Shown piece by piece: positions 60,509-64,000 of a stretch of DNA of 64,000 nt. The DNA comes from Gammaproteobacteria bacterium (lineage in GTDB: Bacteria; Pseudomonadota; Gammaproteobacteria; RBG-16-57-12): the NCBI GenBank assembly GCA_022712945.1, contig JAFLJP010000160.1:1-64000 (forward strand), written 5' to 3'. Position numbers and translations under genes: made by a program. The notes under the pieces were generated by a model. The model saw only the letters and a program-made list of their open reading frames with translations. It searched no databases and had not been told where the DNA came from. Position 1 is the stretch's first letter. Every line of letters begins with the position of its first letter.

Positions 60509-61576
60509 CTATTGATGTTGCGCCAACGCCCAGGCGACATGCTCCCTTATTAATTCACTTTTATCCTGTTCTCTTGCCTGCAACGCCTCGATCACTTTAT
60601 CGCTACTCTGCGCGTTTCCCAATGCGATGGCGATGTTACGTATCCACCGTTGGTGGCCAATGCGGCGAATCGGTGAACCCGCCATCTTGTTGAGGAAAGT
60701 CGCTTCGTCCCAGCAGAACAGTTCGATCAGTTCGGGGGCCGCCAATCCGTGGCGGGGCAGGAAGTCCTGCTCGTCACTGTAGCGGGCAAAGCGGTTCCAT
60801 GGGCAAGCGAGCTGGCAGTCATCACAGCCGTATATTCGGTTGCCGAGTGCTTTGCGGAATTCGATTGGAATGGCTCCGTGTAGCTCGATGGTGAGATAGG
60901 AGATGCAGCGTCGGCCATCCACCTGATAAGGGGCCACGATGGCCTGGGTTGGGCAGAGGTCGATACAGGCGTGACAACGTCCGCAGTGATTCTCAACGGG
61001 CTTTTCCTGCTCTATCGGTAGCGGTAGGTCGGTGTATAGCTCCCCAAGAAAGAACCAGGAACCCGCCCGCCGATTGATCAGGTTACTGTGTTTACCGATC
61101 CAGCCCAGCCCCGCTTTTTCCGCCAACGCTTTTTCCAGCACCGGGGCGCTATCAACAAAGGCGCGGTAGCCGAACTCTCCCACCTGTTGCTGGATATAGT
61201 CAGCCAGCTGCTGCAAGCGCTTACGCAGCACTTTGTGGTAATCCCGCCCAAGAGCGTAGCGCGAAATGTAGCCTCTCTCCGGTTGCTGTAACAGCTGGCT
61301 TGCCACTACCCCGTCGGGTGGCAGATAGTCCATACGTACGGAGATCACCCGCAGCGTACCGGGTTCCAACTCGGCAGGGCGGCTGCGCTTGCTGCCGTGG
61401 CGGGCCATGTACTCCATCTCACCGTGATACCCCTTCTCCAACCAGTGGTTCAGGTGTTGCTCGGCATCATCCAACTGACAGTCGGATACCCCCAACTGCT
61501 GAAAACCGAGTTCAAGCGCTTTCTGTTTGATCTGTCGCAATAGCGCCAGGCTATCGCTGTGTTTTTTTCCTGACAT
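60509..61576 (-). CDS. queG: Epoxyqueuosine reductase
   Basis: 'CGRCHACIDLCPTQAIVAPYQVDGRRCISYLTIE' and 'GCDDCQLACPWNRFA' 4Fe-4S motifs. Confidence 0.96.
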   Translation of the reverse strand: MSGKKHSDSLALLRQIKQKALELGFQQLGVSDCQLDDAEQHLNHWLEKGYHGEMEYMARHGSKRSRPAELEPGTLRVISVRMDYLPPDGVVASQLLQQPERGYISRYALGRDYHKVLRKRLQQLADYIQQQVGEFGYRAFVDSAPVLEKALAEKAGLGWIGKHSNLINRRAGSWFFLGELYTDLPLPIEQEKPVENHCGRCHACIDLCPTQAIVAPYQVDGRRCISYLTIELHGAIPIEFRKALGNRIYGCDDCQLACPWNRFARYSDEQDFLPRHGLAAPELIELFCWDEATFLNKMAGSPIRRIGHQRWIRNIAIALGNAQSSDKVIEALQAREQDKSELIREHVAWALAQHQ

Positions 61577-61594
61577 AGTGGTTATGATACCGCC

Positions 61595-63073
61595 ATGCAC
61601 TCACTTCCTCATATCCTTTATTCAGTGGCGCAGACCCGGTCTCTAGATCGTCTGGCTATCAAACAATACGCTACTCCCGGTATTGTATTGATGAAGCGCG
61701 CTGGCGAAGCCGCTTTTGAGCTGCTGATGGCGAGGTGGCCGAAGGCACAAAATATTGCCGTGCTCTGTGGTGGTGGCAACAATGGCGGTGATGGTTTTGT
61801 GGTGGCGCGGTTGGCACAGCAAGCTGGCTTATCGGTCACCCTTACTCTGTTGCACCGTCCGGACACTTTGAAGGGTGAGGCGCGAGAGGCGTTTGAAGCG
61901 TTAAAGCAGCAACCGATCACAGCGATGAACGAACTACCGCAGAGACTCGACGAGTGCGATGTGATTGTTGATGGATTACTGGGTACCGGTCTGGCATCCG
62001 AGGTGCGCGGTGAATACGCGACCGTTATCGAGCAGATCAACCAAGCAGCGCGGCCCACCCTGTCGCTGGATCTCCCCTCGGGTTTGAATGCCGATAGCGG
62101 TCAGGTGATGGGGTGTGCGGTCAAAGCCACGGCAACGCTGGCGTTTATCGGTTTGAATCGCGGTCTGTTGACCGGTGAGGCTCCCGGTTATTGTGGTGAT
62201 CTCTATTTCTCTGACCTGTCACTGCCGGGAGCGCTATATCAACAGTTTTCCGGGGGTATTAAACGGGTCGATTACGCAGCCCTTAAACAGCTCATTCGAC
62301 CCAGGCCAGCGCACGCTCACAAGGGGATGTGTGGGCATGTGCTGCTGGTGGGTGGTGATCGAGGGATGAGCGGTGCGATTCGTCTGGCGGGGGAGGCGGC
62401 GCTGCGCAGTGGCAGTGGGCTGGTTTCGATTGCCACTCGCCGGGAGCATGCGGCGCTAATGACCGCGCAACGCCCCGAGTTGATGAGTCATGGAGTGGAG
62501 AGCGAAGCTGAATTAACACCGCTGTTTAGTCGTGCAACGGTGATTGTTTGTGGCCCGGGGCTGGGTGCCGGAGAGTGGGGGCGGGTGAGGTTGGCGCAGG
62601 TGTTGGCGCAACCCCAGCCGCTGGTGCTAGATGCCGATGCACTGAACCTGTTGGCCCAACACCCCCAGCAGCGGGATAACTGGCTGTTGACCCCACACCC
62701 CGCTGAAGCGGCACGGTTGCTATCCATCTCAACCGCTGAGGTGGCTGCTGATCGCTTTGCCGCTGTTGCTGCATTGCAGCAGCGCTACGGCGGTTATGTG
62801 CTGCTCAAAGGGGCCGGTACCTTAATGTGTGATCCGTCGGGTGAGATAACACTCTGTAGCGACGGTAATCCGGGTATGGCGAGTGGTGGCATGGGTGACT
62901 TGTTGAGTGGTGTACTGGCGGCATTGATCGCACAGGGGGTGGCATTGCCACAAGTGCTGCCTCTGGGAGTGGCTGTGCATGCGGCGGCGGGTGACCGTGC
63001 GGCGGGGCAAACTCCACGGGGCCTGTTAGCCAGTGACTTGTTACCACACCTTCGTCAATTGATGAATTCGTGA
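61595..63073 (+). CDS. nnr: Bifunctional NAD(P)H-hydrate epimerase / ADP-dependent dehydratase
   Basis: '[21 protein letters not shown]' (epimerase) and '[22 protein letters not shown]' (dehydratase). Confidence 0.96.
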   Translation: MHSLPHILYSVAQTRSLDRLAIKQYATPGIVLMKRAGEAAFELLMARWPKAQNIAVLCGGGNNGGDGFVVARLAQQAGLSVTLTLLHRPDTLKGEAREAFEALKQQPITAMNELPQRLDECDVIVDGLLGTGLASEVRGEYATVIEQINQAARPTLSLDLPSGLNADSGQVMGCAVKATATLAFIGLNRGLLTGEAPGYCGDLYFSDLSLPGALYQQFSGGIKRVDYAALKQLIRPRPAHAHKGMCGHVLLVGGDRGMSGAIRLAGEAALRSGSGLVSIATRREHAALMTAQRPELMSHGVESEAELTPLFSRATVIVCGPGLGAGEWGRVRLAQVLAQPQPLVLDADALNLLAQHPQQRDNWLLTPHPAEAARLLSISTAEVAADRFAAVAALQQRYGGYVLLKGAGTLMCDPSGEITLCSDGNPGMASGGMGDLLSGVLAALIAQGVALPQVLPLGVAVHAAAGDRAAGQTPRGLLASDLLPHLRQLMNS

Positions 63074-63582
63074 TGAGTGAACAATCTTTTTTTCTGGCCG
63101 ATGAACAGGCGACCCTCAAGCTGGGAGCGCAGTTATCCGCCGCCTGTGGTACGGGTGCGATCATCTATTTGCACGGCGATTTAGGGGCAGGGAAAACCAC
63201 CCTGGTACGCGGTATTCTGCAGGCGCTGGGTCACCACGGGCCGGTGAAAAGCCCCACCTACACCCTGGTTGAGCCCTATGAGCTGGCAGAGCAGGCTGTC
63301 TATCACTTCGATCTCTATCGCTTGGGTGACCCCGAAGAGCTGGAGTATATGGGCATCCGTGACTATTTTTCAGGCAGTGGAGAGCTCTGTCTGGTGGAGT
63401 GGCCAGAGTGTGGGCAGGGTATTTTGCCCGCTGCAGACCTGGATATTTACCTGCAATACCAGCTTCCCTCACGGGCTGCACGGCTGCTGGCAGGCAGTGA
63501 AAAAGGGCGAGAAATTCTGGCTCAACTGCAACAAAAAATTGCTAAAAACAAAGCCGATCGTGATATTTCTAATGAGGTTTAA
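63070..63582 (+). CDS. tsaE: tRNA threonylcarbamoyladenosine biosynthesis protein TsaE
   Basis: '[41 protein letters not shown]'. Confidence 0.96.
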   Translation: MMSEQSFFLADEQATLKLGAQLSAACGTGAIIYLHGDLGAGKTTLVRGILQALGHHGPVKSPTYTLVEPYELAEQAVYHFDLYRLGDPEELEYMGIRDYFSGSGELCLVEWPECGQGILPAADLDIYLQYQLPSRAARLLAGSEKGREILAQLQQKIAKNKADRDISNEV

Positions 63583-63688
63583 CAGGTTTCTTTTTTAACC
63601 TGTTGATTTTTATCTGTTTTAAATCCTTGAAAAGTCGCTTGTCTAAGTTCAGAATCTAGGGTGATCAATTACCTTTTGAGTAAGACCG

Positions 63689-64000
63689 ATGCTAACCAGA
63701 GTTATCATACTGTTTTTGCTGGCCTGTTTCTCGATGATTGCTGTCGCGGAGCAGCAGGTGAGCAGCTTGCGGGCCAGCGCCGATCAGAGCGCCACCCGTA
63801 TCGTTATCGACCTCAGTGACCGTGTTGAGTATCAGGTTTTTACCCTGAGCAATCCACACCGGGTGGTGGTGGATATTGCCGATACCACACTCAAGACTGA
63901 ACTCAATCAACGTGCTTTGACCCATGGCCCCATTCAGCATGTCCGTTTTGGTACCCGCCAAGGGAATGACCTGCGCCTAGTGCTGGATGTTAACCAAAAG
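63689..64000 (+). CDS. amiC: N-acetylmuramoyl-L-alanine amidase, N-terminal AMIN domain (truncated by window end)
   Basis: Own translation: MLTRVIILFLLACFSMIAVAEQQVSSLRASADQSATRIVIDLSDRVEYQVFTLSNPHRVVVDIADTTLKTELNQ...; downstream of tsaE. Confidence 0.8.
   Translation, partial: MLTRVIILFLLACFSMIAVAEQQVSSLRASADQSATRIVIDLSDRVEYQVFTLSNPHRVVVDIADTTLKTELNQRALTHGPIQHVRFGTRQGNDLRLVLDVNQK

Overview
The window looks like a contiguous gammaproteobacterial chromosome segment, mostly housekeeping genes. Gene order and protein character suggest a Chromatiales or sulfur-oxidiser-like lineage, but this is inference only. It opens in the 3' part of a 23S rRNA, followed by 5S rRNA. It then carries comFB-like, ppx, tolC, rhodanese, pcm, a TPP riboswitch with thiC, a HAMP-PAS-PAS-GGDEF-EAL protein, mutM, and a DUF4340/GldG/permease/ATPase ABC operon. 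Next come a cupredoxin plus pentapeptide pair, rpmE, malic enzyme, mrcA divergent from pilMNOPQ-aroK-aroB, a WGR protein, a SPOR protein, gltB-gltD, hemE, pilU, glnE, ilvE, a sulfotransferase, a SulP transporter and hrpA. The last part holds rpsF-rpsR-DUF2232-rplI-dnaB-alr-radA, a PilZ protein, dapE, a serine acetyltransferase-like gene, queG, nnrDE, tsaE and the start of an amiC-like gene. I found no CRISPR array, tRNA, intact prophage or obvious defence island. The most interesting signals are non-coding or decayed: (1) a ~160 bp MITE-like imperfect palindrome in two copies ~49 kb apart, both flanked by TTA; (2) two further large single-copy intergenic palindromes and a ~48 bp hairpin repeat in two diverged copies; (3) a serine/O-acetyltransferase-like gene broken in frame exactly at a C10 homopolymer, a candidate phase-variable switch; (4) a three-frame M15-type peptidase pseudogene. 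No clear new multigene system is evident.
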